Shown: one piece after another, positions 1-8,477 of the stretch | Layout: each line of letters begins with the position of its first letter | Numbering within the stretch: the stretch's first letter is position 1 | Assembly (NCBI GenBank): GCA_002435595.1 | Contig: DJBL01000070.1 | Coordinates: forward strand, 1-64,000 | Length of the DNA stretch: 64,000 bases | Direction: 5' to 3' | From: Stenotrophomonas maltophilia | GTDB taxonomy: Bacteria > Pseudomonadota > Gammaproteobacteria > Xanthomonadales > Xanthomonadaceae | Notes under the pieces: model-generated | Told to the model about the DNA's origin: nothing | What the model saw: only the letters and a program-made list of their open reading frames with translations | The model's database searches: none | Program-made: the position numbers and the translations under genes

Positions 1-86
1 CCGTGGCACCTGCCGCGCGGGCCCAGCCGGCCCCGCGCGCCCAGCGCAGCGCCACCCCTGACGACGGCAACTGGCAAGAGTTCTGA
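1..86 (+). CDS. Methyl-accepting chemotaxis protein, C-terminal tail (partial)
   Basis: Only the last 27 codons are inside the window, read in the frame starting at base 3 and ending with TGA at 84-86. The peptide is Ala/Pro/Arg-rich and low in complexity, then ends in D-D-G-N-W-Q-E-F. The terminal N-W-x-x-F pentapeptide is the known tether on chemoreceptors that docks CheR and CheB. It lies 53 nt upstream of cheR, which fits a receptor whose own methyltransferase, deamidase and methylesterase follow it. The body of the receptor is outside the window, so the identification rests on the tail motif plus context. Confidence 0.75.
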   Translation, partial: VAPAARAQPAPRAQRSATPDDGNWQEF

Positions 87-139
87 GTCTTCGCGGCGGC
101 CGCCCGGCCGCCGCTTCCCCACCCCCATCGAGTGCGCCC

Positions 140-1003
140 GTGTCCACGCCTTCCGCTCCTGCCGCCACCTCCCAGAACGGCCGCGAATTCGAGTTCGCCG
201 ACCGCGATTTCCGCCGGGTCTGCGACCTGATCTACCAACGCGTCGGCATCTCGCTGGCACCGGCCAAGCGCGACATGGTCTATGGCCGTCTCTCGCGCCG
301 CCTGCGCGCGCTCGGCCTGCGCAGCTTCACCGAGTACCTGGACCAGCTCGAGAAGGACGGCGGCGAGGAGTGGCAGGCGTTCACCAACGCGCTGACCACC
401 AACCTCACCGCGTTCTTCCGCGAACCGCACCACTTCGAAAAGCTCGACACCGAACTGCGCGCGCGCGGCGGCCACGGCACCCTGCAGCTGTGGTCGTGCG
501 CGGCCTCCACCGGCGAAGAGCCCTACTCCATGGCGATCACCGCCTGCGAGGCGTTTGGCACGCTCAAGCCGCCGGTGCGCATCCTCGCCACCGACGTGGA
601 CACCCAGGTGCTGGCCACCGCCAGCCGCGGCGTGTATGCCATCGACCGCGTGTCCGGGCTGGACCCGGCCATCAAGAAGCGCTATTTCCAGCGCGGCAGC
701 GGCCCCAACGAAGGCCATTGCCGGGTCCACCCGGCGCTGCGCGAGCTGATCGACTTCCGCCCGCTCAACCTGCTCAGCAGCCGCTACGACGTCGGCGGCC
801 CGTTCGATGCCCTGTTCTGCCGCAACGTGATGATCTACTTCGACAAGCCCACCCAGCGCGGCATCCTCTCGCGCCTGATCCAGCACATGGGCGACGATGG
901 CCTGCTCTACACCGGCCACTCGGAGAACTACCTGCACGCCGCCGACCTGATCCAGCCCTGCGGCCGCACCCTGTACAAGCGCGCGCCCGGAGCACCGGTA
1001 TGA
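140..1003 (+). CDS. cheR: Chemotaxis protein methyltransferase CheR
   Basis: 287 aa, starting at a GTG. It transfers methyl groups from S-adenosylmethionine to glutamates on chemoreceptors, setting adaptation. The N-terminal alpha-helical CheR domain (about residues 20-80) precedes the SAM-binding domain, which contains LWSCAASTGEEPYS (the glycine-rich SAM loop) and the family signature FCRNVMIYFD near residue 230. The length is typical. The stop codon overlaps the ATG of cheD in an ATGA arrangement, so the cheR-cheD-cheB genes are probably translationally coupled. The receptor tail immediately upstream ends in a CheR-docking pentapeptide. Confidence 0.96.
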   Translation: MSTPSAPAATSQNGREFEFADRDFRRVCDLIYQRVGISLAPAKRDMVYGRLSRRLRALGLRSFTEYLDQLEKDGGEEWQAFTNALTTNLTAFFREPHHFEKLDTELRARGGHGTLQLWSCAASTGEEPYSMAITACEAFGTLKPPVRILATDVDTQVLATASRGVYAIDRVSGLDPAIKKRYFQRGSGPNEGHCRVHPALRELIDFRPLNLLSSRYDVGGPFDALFCRNVMIYFDKPTQRGILSRLIQHMGDDGLLYTGHSENYLHAADLIQPCGRTLYKRAPGAPV

Positions 1004-1596
1004 ATGTAGCGGTGCGCAACGACGATGTGATGCGGTACTTCGACAGCCGCTTCAAGGTAACCGCGGCCAAGCTGCTGCCCACCCAGTACCTGGTGGTGGA
1101 TGACGACACCGCACTGACCACCACGCTGGGCTCGTGCGTGGCCGCCTGCCTGCGCGACCCGGTGCTCAAGATCGGCGGCATGAACCATTTCCTGCTGCCG
1201 GAGGGCAATGTCGGCGACGGCGCGCCCGCGCGCTATGGCAGCTACGCCATGGAACTGCTGATCAACGACCTGCTCAAGCGCGGCGCCCACCGCAAGCGCC
1301 TGGAGGCCAAGGTGTTCGGCGGCGCCAACGTCCTCAAGGGCTTCACCAGCAACCCGGTCGGCACCCGCAATGCCGAGTTCGTGCGCCAGTACCTGCAGGC
1401 CGAACACATTCCGGTATTGGCCGAAGACCTGTGCGGCATCCATCCGCGCAAGGTGTGGTTCTTCGCCGATACCGGCCGGGTGGTCGTGCAGCGCCTGCCG
1501 CATGCGCACGAGGCCGAAGTGGCCGCCACCGAATCGGCCGTGCGTGCCCGCCTGTCCAAGGCCCCGGTCACCGGCGGCGTGGAGTTGTTCGAATGA
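1000..1596 (+). CDS. cheD: Chemoreceptor glutamine deamidase CheD
   Basis: 198 aa. The ATG at 1000 overlaps the cheR stop by 4 nt; the reading frame is open much further upstream, but that part is a shadow of cheR. CheD deamidates specific glutamines on chemoreceptors and in some bacteria also works with CheC. The catalytic motif LGSCVAACLRD places the nucleophile at Cys46, and GGMNHFLLPEG supplies His63, both as expected for the family. A conserved VFGGANVL block follows in the middle. The stop overlaps the cheB start (ATGA). Confidence 0.95.
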   Translation: MNVAVRNDDVMRYFDSRFKVTAAKLLPTQYLVVDDDTALTTTLGSCVAACLRDPVLKIGGMNHFLLPEGNVGDGAPARYGSYAMELLINDLLKRGAHRKRLEAKVFGGANVLKGFTSNPVGTRNAEFVRQYLQAEHIPVLAEDLCGIHPRKVWFFADTGRVVVQRLPHAHEAEVAATESAVRARLSKAPVTGGVELFE

Positions 1597-2663
1597 CCGG
1601 CAACGGCCCCTGCCGCGTGCTGATCGTCGACGACTCGGCCGTCGTGCGCCAGATGCTCAGCGAAATCCTCGCCAGCGACCGCGACATCGAAGTGGTCGGC
1701 ACCGCCGCCGACCCGCTGCTCGCACGCGAGAAGATCAAGCGCCTGGCCCCGGACGTGATCACCCTGGACGTGGAAATGCCGCGCATGGACGGCCTGGCGT
1801 TCCTGGAAAACCTGATGCGCCTGCACCCGCTGCCGGTGGTGATGATCTCCTCGCTGACCGAGCGCGGCGCCGACACCACCCTGCAGGCGCTGGCGCTGGG
1901 CGCGGTGGATTTCGTGTCCAAGCCCAAATTCGACGTGGCCCGTGGCCTGCAGGCCTATGCCGAGGAGATCATCGGCAAGGTCAAGATGGCCGCGCGCTCG
2001 CGCGTGCGGACCCTCGCCCGCCCGATCACCCCGCGCGTCACCCTCGACGCGGTGGCACCGGCGGCGCCGGCGCGCAGCATCCAGTTCCGCACCACCGACC
2101 GCTTGATCGCCATCGGCGCCTCGGCCGGCGGCACCGAAGCGCTGCGCGTGGTGCTCGAAGGCATGCCCGCCGATGCCCCGGCCGTGGTGATGACCCAGCA
2201 CCTGCCCGCCGCCTTCAGCACCCCGTTCGCCGAACGCCTGGACCGTCACTCGGCGATGTCCGTGCGTGAAGCCAGCGACGGCGAAGCCGTGCTGGCCGGC
2301 CACGCCTACCTGCCGCCGGGCGGCAAGCATCTGCGCATCATCCGCGACGGTGCGCGCTGGCGCTGCCGCGTCGATGACGGCCCGGCCGTCAACCGGCACA
2401 AGCCGGCGGTGGACGTGCTGTTCCGTTCGGTCGCCGAAAGTGCCGGCGGCAACGCCATCGGCGCCATCCTCACCGGCATGGGCGACGACGGCGCCCGCGG
2501 CCTGCTCGAACTGCGCAACGCCGGCGCCCCCACCCTGGTGCAGGACGAAGCCACCAGCGTGGTCTGGGGCATGCCGGGCGCCGCCTACAAGCTGGGCGCT
2601 GCCGAAGAAATGGTGCCCCTGGAGCGCATCGCCGACCGCCTGATGGCCCTGGCGCGCGCCTAG
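1593..2663 (+). CDS. cheB: Protein-glutamate methylesterase/deamidase CheB
   Basis: 356 aa. Response-regulator methylesterase that removes methyl groups from chemoreceptors when phosphorylated by CheA. The N-terminal receiver domain has the acidic pair in IVDDSAVVRQ, phosphoacceptor Asp59 (ITLDVEMPRMDG) and the conserved Lys in VSKPK. A linker of about residues 130-165 leads to the C-terminal esterase with a Ser-His-Asp triad: Ser177 (GASAGG), His203 (TQHLP) and Asp299 (TGMGDDG). The length and architecture are standard. It is the last gene of the unit; REP-like hairpins follow its stop. Confidence 0.97.
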   Translation: MTGNGPCRVLIVDDSAVVRQMLSEILASDRDIEVVGTAADPLLAREKIKRLAPDVITLDVEMPRMDGLAFLENLMRLHPLPVVMISSLTERGADTTLQALALGAVDFVSKPKFDVARGLQAYAEEIIGKVKMAARSRVRTLARPITPRVTLDAVAPAAPARSIQFRTTDRLIAIGASAGGTEALRVVLEGMPADAPAVVMTQHLPAAFSTPFAERLDRHSAMSVREASDGEAVLAGHAYLPPGGKHLRIIRDGARWRCRVDDGPAVNRHKPAVDVLFRSVAESAGGNAIGAILTGMGDDGARGLLELRNAGAPTLVQDEATSVVWGMPGAAYKLGAAEEMVPLERIADRLMALARA

Positions 2664-2676
2664 CCCCTGCCTGCCG

Positions 2677-2759
2677 GTAGTGCCACGCCATGCGTGGCAC
2701 CCCCTCATCGCGCGCAATCCGCACCGCACGTCCCGGTACTGCCACGCCATGCGTGGCAA
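2677..2759. repeat. Two GTAG/GTAC-headed REP hairpins behind cheB
   Basis: Two near-identical hairpins in direct orientation at 2677-2700 and 2736-2759. Each has a GTAG or GTAC head followed by TGCCACGC-CA-TGCGTGGCA, a near-perfect stem. This matches the description of Stenotrophomonas SMAG REP elements (stem-loop preceded by GTAG). They sit between cheB and the next gene and may stabilise the 3' end of the che transcript. The same stem core recurs in the arrays at 56229-56580 and 62802-63230. Confidence 0.8.
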
Positions 2760-2826
2760 CCCCCGCCGCACGCATGCACGCACGCACGCCACACCGTACA
2801 CCCGGATTCTTCCAAGGAGCACCACC

Positions 2827-4569
2827 GTGAGAGCCTCACATCACACCCTCCGTCGCACGCTGCTGTGCGGCCTGCTGCTGGCCACGCCAGCCTTCGCCGC
2901 CGACCCGGTCACCGCCACTGCGGACCCCGCCACGCCCGCCCCGGCCCCTGACACGAACGCCGCACCACCCGCCGTCACCGACGCCAGCATCGATGCCACA
3001 CTCGCCACCGCGCTGGCCGCCCCGGCCACCGCCGTCGACTGGCGCAAGCAGATCATCGTGCGCAGCCGGCCCGGCACCGGCACCCGCGACACGGAGAACG
3101 ACAAAGGCACCCTGCGCCTGGTGGTCCGCAGCGACACCGCCAAGGTGACCGCGCTGAAGGTCGGCGAGTTCGCGCTGCGCGCGCTCGGCGGCTACGGCAC
3201 CACCCGCACCTTCTCCAAGGACGACCTCAAGGGTGAGCTGATCCCCGATCTGCCCAGCCCCGCCCATGACGCCCTGCCGGGCCTGCTCGCCGAGCGGCTG
3301 GACCGCTATTTCAGCGCCCATCCCGGCGCCATCCCGGGCGAGAGCCACGTCCTGGAAGCGCGTACCACGCAATGGACGCTGGTGTATCAGGACCTGGCCC
3401 CCGGGGCCACCGCCTACGAGCTGCGTCACCAGCTGAACATCGGCTTCCCGATCGCCAGCGTGCTGCGCGGGCCGGCCGGTCGCAACGTGCAGTGCAACAC
3501 CCCGCCGCAGGTGGCCACCCTGCAGGAATGGCAGGCCGACGACTATGCCAAGGTCCGCCAGGCCTCCCGCCAGGTCGCCGAAGCGTGCGCTGACGTGTTC
3601 GCCGCCCAGTTGCCCAACCTGTTGCAGGACGTGGCCAACGAAGAGGCCGTCGCGCTCAAGCTCGCCGCCGCCAGCAGCACGCCGAAGGAAGGCGACGCTG
3701 CCGCGGCCAAATCGCGCATCCGCATCTTCGGCGCCAATGGCCAGGGCATCACCATGCTCACCGATGCACCGTGCCGCGAGCAGTACAGTGGCAAGATCGA
3801 GGTAGCGCGTTCGGCGGGCCGGGCCATCGGCAGCGTGTTCGGCGGTGCGCCGGACAATGTCTCGCTGGGCATGCCCGAGACCGACACCGTGCGCAACATG
3901 AAGAGCGTCGCCTTCTCCAAGCCCAACTACCAGGAGTTCGAGGTGGCCGGCGGCCGTCCGCTGATCTTCGATGCCCGCATCGAGAACACCAACGACTACC
4001 GCTGCGCGGCCGACCTCTCGCTGCAGTTCATCCCCGAACCGGGCGCCGACTACGAGGTCTTCATGAAGATCGGTGGCGGCATGTGCCTGCTCTACAGCAC
4101 CAAGGTGGCAAAGGACGGCACGCTGCAGAGCAACCCGGTCCTGCAGCCCCGCACCACCTGCCAGGCCACGGCCCAGCCCGCGCTGCGCGCACGCGTGGAG
4201 ATGGCGGTGTTCCTGTTCGAGCCCGGCACGGTGCACTACCGCAGCCTGGGCCTGGGCAACGACGACGCCCTGAACACCCTGCCCGACAGCGCCGACAACG
4301 CCGCCCGCTTCGAGGAGGTGCTGCAGCAGACCGCTGCCCTGCCCGGCACGCGCGTCTGCGTGGTCGTGCCCGACCTGGACTACACCAGTACGCTGCATGG
4401 CCCGCTGGAGGCGATGGTGCTGGACAAGGGCCCGGCCCTGCCCGGCCTGTGGGAAACCGCCGCCACGGTCAACCTCAAGCGCGGCGCCGCCGCCGGTAGC
4501 GCCATCGACCTCGCGGCTGCCACCCGGCATTGCCAGAGCCTGCCACGGGCTGCGTTCGATCCGCGTTGA
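2827..4569 (+). CDS. Secreted protein of unknown function (580 aa)
   Basis: The GTG at 2827 is preceded by AAGGAG at good spacing, and the resulting N-terminus is a clear Sec signal (R-x-x-H-H-T-L-R-R, hydrophobic core, cleavage near A-F-A-A at about residue 24). A Pro/Ala/Thr-rich linker follows (about 25-70), then a mature region of about 500 residues with no motif I recognise. Several cysteines are spaced for possible disulfides (for example VQCNTPP, APCREQY, YRCAADLS, TTCQATAQ), consistent with a periplasmic or extracellular protein. It is not coupled to cheB and is separated from it by REP hairpins. I cannot assign a function. Confidence 0.8.
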   Translation: MRASHHTLRRTLLCGLLLATPAFAADPVTATADPATPAPAPDTNAAPPAVTDASIDATLATALAAPATAVDWRKQIIVRSRPGTGTRDTENDKGTLRLVVRSDTAKVTALKVGEFALRALGGYGTTRTFSKDDLKGELIPDLPSPAHDALPGLLAERLDRYFSAHPGAIPGESHVLEARTTQWTLVYQDLAPGATAYELRHQLNIGFPIASVLRGPAGRNVQCNTPPQVATLQEWQADDYAKVRQASRQVAEACADVFAAQLPNLLQDVANEEAVALKLAAASSTPKEGDAAAAKSRIRIFGANGQGITMLTDAPCREQYSGKIEVARSAGRAIGSVFGGAPDNVSLGMPETDTVRNMKSVAFSKPNYQEFEVAGGRPLIFDARIENTNDYRCAADLSLQFIPEPGADYEVFMKIGGGMCLLYSTKVAKDGTLQSNPVLQPRTTCQATAQPALRARVEMAVFLFEPGTVHYRSLGLGNDDALNTLPDSADNAARFEEVLQQTAALPGTRVCVVVPDLDYTSTLHGPLEAMVLDKGPALPGLWETAATVNLKRGAAAGSAIDLAAATRHCQSLPRAAFDPR

Positions 4570-4855
4570 TCGTTGCGCGTCACCCTCGGCACCTGCGCCC
4601 CTGCCGGTCACTGATCGGCAGGGATGCAGAGGCTGCTACCGGTCCCGCCCGGGAGCACTCCCGATCAAGCGGACGAAAGCCCAGCGCACTGGACATCGGA
4701 ACCCGTGATCCCAACGGGCGCTCACGGGCCGAAGCCGACCGCCATCGCCACCACGTCCTTCTCTCGCAGATAACAGCAGTTGCCGGATCCAGCCTGATGA
4801 AAGATGCACGTCCGGCGTGTGCCGGCACGAGCCTGCACCTGCATCGTCAGTTCGT
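4570..4855. other. Intergenic gap with one stem-loop
   Basis: This gap separates the 580-aa secreted protein from the small lipoprotein gene on the other strand. The only structure I see is an 8-bp inverted repeat, CCCTGCCG at 4599-4606 with CGGCAGGG at 4616-4623, placed 30 nt after the stop of the secreted protein. It lacks a T tract, so it is at best a weak terminator. Short open frames here have no signal, motif or ribosome binding site. Confidence 0.4.
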
Positions 4856-5218
4856 TCAATACGCCCCGGTGCAATTCCAATCCGGCGGACGGACGTCAGG
4901 CACGAGGGAGCACGTATTGGTACCCGGACCGTGATAATTGAAGGAGAGGCTGAATCTCTCCTCTGCGCTGGATGAGTAGTGGTACATCACACCAACCGAG
5001 TCGTAATCGAGATCAGCACCTTCATACCCGCCGCCAAGCTCTTGAAGGCTCCGCGGATATCGTCCAGCTGTTGAACGGAAAGCTTCCAGGGCACTGATGA
5101 TTTCCGCGCCTTTCTCCATGCCATGCACCGCTTTACGGCCCTCGCCTGGCGGCTGGCAGGATGCCAGGAGGCAACAGATCCCCAAGAATGGCAGGCGGAG
5201 AGCGTGAATTCGTTTCAT
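4856..5218 (-). CDS. Small lipoprotein next to the Rhs remnant (candidate immunity protein)
   Basis: 120 aa from the ATG at 5218 (an in-frame ATG 15 nt upstream is less likely, because the 5218 start gives a proper MKR signal). A lipoprotein signal ends in L-L-A-S-C, the lipobox, at about residues 17-21. The mature part contains ISALEAFRSTAGRYPRSLQEL, resembling the helix-plus-G-x-Y-P pattern of pseudopilin-like lipoproteins. The ATG overlaps the stop of the out-of-frame Rhs C-terminal segment in an ATGA. Toxin-immunity pairs behind Rhs proteins commonly have this arrangement, so an immunity role is an inference. Base composition is lower in GC than the neighbours. Confidence 0.6.
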   Translation of the reverse strand: MKRIHALRLPFLGICCLLASCQPPGEGRKAVHGMEKGAEIISALEAFRSTAGRYPRSLQELGGGYEGADLDYDSVGVMYHYSSSAEERFSLSFNYHGPGTNTCSLVPDVRPPDWNCTGAY

Positions 5219-5770
5219 TGGCCACATCCACATTGCGTACGACCCGTCACACTGCTACGTAACGCCTCCCATGTTTCCGAAGAGAGCTGATCAACATCTG
5301 AATTCCCATACGCCTTCTCCACCATGTAAGCCTGAGCCTCGTACGTCCCTCTCGAAAACAGATCATTGAAGTACAATGAACGAGGGTATCCTCCTTCAGC
5401 CGGTTACCGGCGTTGTCCCGCGTATAGTGGATCGAGTTCCCCGCGCTGTCAGCAACATCGGTCAGGCGCTGTGCTGAATCATAACGATAGGTCACGCTTC
5501 CGCCGTCCGGCTCTGTGACCTGCTGAATCTGCCCGGTTGGCCAATGGCTGAAATGCGTGATGCGGTCGCCAGCACTCGGGGTGCCGTGCACGGTTGTGGA
5601 GATCAACCAGCCGCGTGGATGATAGGTCTTGTCGGTTATGACGCCGTTGGCGTCCTTCACCGATAGCGGCCTGCCGAAGGCATCATACGCCAGCACTTCC
5701 ACGCTCTGCCCCAAGCCGTTGGCAAACCCCAGCGGACCAACGGTCGGCTCTACGTGGAAATCGGCGGGTA
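5215..5770 (-). pseudogene. Rhs/YD-repeat protein remnant with frameshifted C-terminus
   Basis: Read on the minus strand, one frame from about 5770 down to about 5375 encodes YD-repeat protein: PLGFANGLGQSVEVLAYDAF, then YRYDSAQRLTDV and HYTRDNAGNRLKED, which are classic YD/Rhs repeats. After that the frame turns into non-homologous Trp/Arg-rich sequence ending at 5247. A second frame, open from 5403 to its TGA at 5215-5217, gives a natural-looking 62-residue C-terminus (FSRGTYEAQAYMVEKAYG, then SSETWEALRSS) that overlaps the lipoprotein ATG. The N-terminal bulk of an Rhs protein (over 1000 residues) is missing and the 5' end abuts the acnB terminator. I read this as a truncated, out-of-frame Rhs relic. 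Confidence 0.75.
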
Positions 5771-5773
5771 ACG

Positions 5774-5803
5774 AAAAACCCCCGGCTTGCGCCGGGGGTT
5801 TTT
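5774..5803 (-). terminator. Rho-independent terminator of acnB
   Basis: A perfect inverted repeat with A and T runs on its flanks: AAAAACCCCCGGC at 5774-5786, loop TTGC, and GCCGGGGGTTTTT at 5791-5803. It lies 40 nt beyond the acnB stop and works in either direction by symmetry. The Rhs relic begins directly behind it, so the relic may be transcriptionally insulated from acnB. Confidence 0.9.
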
Positions 5804-5842
5804 GGTTTTCAGCCCATCGACCCAGGGTCGACGGCTACCGCA

Positions 5843-8428
5843 TCAGGCAGCAACCGTCTTGGCCACGTCCTGGTAATCCTCGATCTGGTCGAAGTTCATG
5901 TAGCGGTAGATGTCCTTGCTGCTGGCATCGAGCACGCCGATGTCGGCCATGTACTCTTCCTTGGTCGGGATGCGGCCCAGACGCGAGCAGATCGCGGCCA
6001 GTTCGGCCGAGCCCAGGTACACGTTGGAGTTGCGGCCCAGACGGTTCGGGAAGTTGCGGGTCGAGGTCGAGAACACCGTCGCGCCCTCGCGCACCTGTGC
6101 CTGGTTGCCCATGCACAGCGAGCAGCCCGGCATCTCCATGCGCGCGCCGGCGGTGCCGAAGGTGCCGTAATGGCCTTCCTTGGTCAGCTCCGACGCATCC
6201 ATCTTGGTCGGCGGTGCCACCCACAGCTTGGTCGGGATGTCACGCTTGCCTTCCAGCAGCTTGGCGGCCGCACGGAAGTGACCGATGTTGGTCATGCACG
6301 AACCGATGAACACTTCGTCGATGGCCGCACCGGCCACGTCCGACAGCGTCTTGACGTCGTCCGGATCGTTCGGGCAGGCCACGATCGGCTCGTGGATGTC
6401 GGCCAGGTCGATCTCGATGACGGCCGCGTACTCGGCATCGGCATCGCCTTCCAGCAGCTCGGGGTTGGCCAGCCAGGCTTCCATCTTCTCGATGCGGCGC
6501 GCCAGCGAACGGGCGTCCTGGTAACCCTCGGCGATCATCCACTTCAGCAGCGTGATGTTGCTGGTGAGGTACTCGATGATCGGCTCCTTGTTCAGGTGCA
6601 CCGAGCAACCGGCGGCCGAACGTTCGGCCGAGGCATCGGACAGTTCGAACGCCTGCTCGACCTTCAGGTCCGGCAGGCCTTCGATTTCCAGGATGCGACC
6701 GGAGAAGATGTTCTTCTTGCCGGCCTTGGCCACGGTCAGCAGGCCGGACTTGATCGCGTACAGCGGGATCGCATTGACCAGGTCACGCAGGGTCACGCCC
6801 GGCTGCATCTTGCCCCTGAAGCGGACCAGCACCGATTCGGGCATGTCCAGCGGCATCACGCCGGTGGCCGCGGCGAAGGCGACCAGGCCCGAGCCGGCCG
6901 GGAACGAAATGCCCACCGGGAAACGGGTGTGCGAGTCGCCGCCGGTGCCGACGGTGTCGGGCAGCAGCATGCGGTTGAGCCAGCTGTGGATCACGCCATC
7001 GCCCGGGCGCAGCGAGATGCCGCCACGGGTGGAGATGAACTCCGGCAGCGTGTGGTGGGTCTTGACGTCCACCGGCTTCGGGTAGGCGGCGGTGTGGCAG
7101 AACGACTGCATCACCAGGTCGGCCGAGAAGCCCAGGCAGGCCAGGTCCTTGAGCTCGTCACGGGTCATCGGGCCGGTGGTGTCCTGCGAGCCCACCGAGG
7201 TCATCTTCGGTTCGCAGTAGGTGCCCGGGCGCATGCCCTGGCCTTCCGGCAGGCCACAGGCGCGGCCAACCATCTTCTGCGCCAGCGAGAAGCCCTTGCC
7301 GGTGTCCGGCGGGTCCATCGGCAGGCGGAACAGATCGGTCGGGGCCAGGCCCAGCGCATCACGCGCCTTGGCGGTCAGACCGCGACCGATGATCAGCGGA
7401 ATGCGGCCACCGGCGCGCACTTCGTCGAACAGCACGTCGGACTTGACCTTGAACTCGGCGATCACCGCGCCGTCCTTCAGCGCCTTGCCGTCGTACGGGC
7501 GCAGCTCGATCACATCGCCCATGTTCATCTGCGACACGTCGAGTTCGATCGGCAGCGCGCCGGCGTCTTCCATCGTGTTGTAGAAGATCGGGGCGATCTT
7601 CGAGCCCAGGCACACGCCGCCGAAGCGCTTGTTCGGGATGAACGGAATATCTTCGCCGGTGAACCACAGCACCGAGTTGGTGGCCGACTTGCGGCTGGAG
7701 CCGGTGCCGACCACGTCGCCCACGTAGGCCACCAGGTGGCCCTTGTCCTTCAGCGATTCGATGAACTTGACCGGGCCACGCTTGCCGTCTTCTTCCGGTT
7801 CGATGCCATCACGCTTGTTCTTGAGCATCGCCAGGGCGTGCAGCGGGATGTCCGGGCGGGTGGTGGCATCCGGGGCCGGCGACAGGTCGTCGGTGTTGGT
7901 TTCGCCGGTCACCTTGAGCACGGTGATGGTCAGGCTCTCGGGCACCTGCGGGCGGCTGGTGAACCACTCCGCGTCGGCCCAGCTCTGCAGCACGCCCTGG
8001 GCGTTGGCATTGCCGGCCTTGGCCTTCTCCTGCACGTCATGGAACGCGTCGAACACCAGCAGGGTGTTCTTCAGCGCGTCGGCGGCGATCGCGCCGACGG
8101 CGCTGTCGTCCAGCAGCTGGACCAGCGGGGCGACGTTGTAACCACCGAGCATGGTGCCCAGCAGTTCGGTGGCGCGCTCGCGGCTGATCAGCGCATTGGT
8201 TTCGCTGCCGAAGGCGATCGCGGCCAGGTAGGAGGCCTTGACCTTGGCGGCGTCATCGACGCCGGCCGGCACGCGGTGGGTCAGCAGTTCCAGCAGGAAC
8301 TCGGCCTCGCCGGCGGGCGGGTTCTTCAGCAGTTCGATGACGTCGGCCGTCTGCTGGGCGCTCAGCGGCAGCGGCGGGATGCCAAGCGCGGCGCGCTCGG
8401 CTACGTGGTGGCGGTAGGCTTCCAACAT
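5843..8428 (-). CDS. acnB: Aconitate hydratase B (RpfA-type), 2-methylisocitrate dehydratase
   Basis: 861 aa, standard AcnB length, starting MLEAYRHHVAERAALG as in other AcnB proteins. It interconverts citrate and isocitrate in the TCA cycle through a [4Fe-4S] cluster. Ligand cysteines are visible in FIGSCMTNIGHF (about residue 711) and PGCSLCMGNQ (769 and 772). The AcnB order is N-terminal HEAT-like domain, swivel domain, then catalytic domains, unlike AcnA. In Xanthomonas the aconitase at this position in the rpf cluster is called rpfA, and apo-AcnB proteins are known to bind mRNA. A strong terminator follows. The upstream neighbour is a toxin-antitoxin pair on the same strand, ending 49 nt before the acnB start. 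Confidence 0.97.
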   Translation of the reverse strand: MLEAYRHHVAERAALGIPPLPLSAQQTADVIELLKNPPAGEAEFLLELLTHRVPAGVDDAAKVKASYLAAIAFGSETNALISRERATELLGTMLGGYNVAPLVQLLDDSAVGAIAADALKNTLLVFDAFHDVQEKAKAGNANAQGVLQSWADAEWFTSRPQVPESLTITVLKVTGETNTDDLSPAPDATTRPDIPLHALAMLKNKRDGIEPEEDGKRGPVKFIESLKDKGHLVAYVGDVVGTGSSRKSATNSVLWFTGEDIPFIPNKRFGGVCLGSKIAPIFYNTMEDAGALPIELDVSQMNMGDVIELRPYDGKALKDGAVIAEFKVKSDVLFDEVRAGGRIPLIIGRGLTAKARDALGLAPTDLFRLPMDPPDTGKGFSLAQKMVGRACGLPEGQGMRPGTYCEPKMTSVGSQDTTGPMTRDELKDLACLGFSADLVMQSFCHTAAYPKPVDVKTHHTLPEFISTRGGISLRPGDGVIHSWLNRMLLPDTVGTGGDSHTRFPVGISFPAGSGLVAFAAATGVMPLDMPESVLVRFRGKMQPGVTLRDLVNAIPLYAIKSGLLTVAKAGKKNIFSGRILEIEGLPDLKVEQAFELSDASAERSAAGCSVHLNKEPIIEYLTSNITLLKWMIAEGYQDARSLARRIEKMEAWLANPELLEGDADAEYAAVIEIDLADIHEPIVACPNDPDDVKTLSDVAGAAIDEVFIGSCMTNIGHFRAAAKLLEGKRDIPTKLWVAPPTKMDASELTKEGHYGTFGTAGARMEMPGCSLCMGNQAQVREGATVFSTSTRNFPNRLGRNSNVYLGSAELAAICSRLGRIPTKEEYMADIGVLDASSKDIYRYMNFDQIEDYQDVAKTVAA

Positions 8429-8477
8429 GACAACTCCCGGGTGATTCTTTGAAAGAATGCGGTTTAAAAGTATGGGC

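Noticed and set aside
1000..4569. REP hairpins at 2677-2759 as a transcription terminator
   Set aside because: There is no T tract; they are better described as REP elements.
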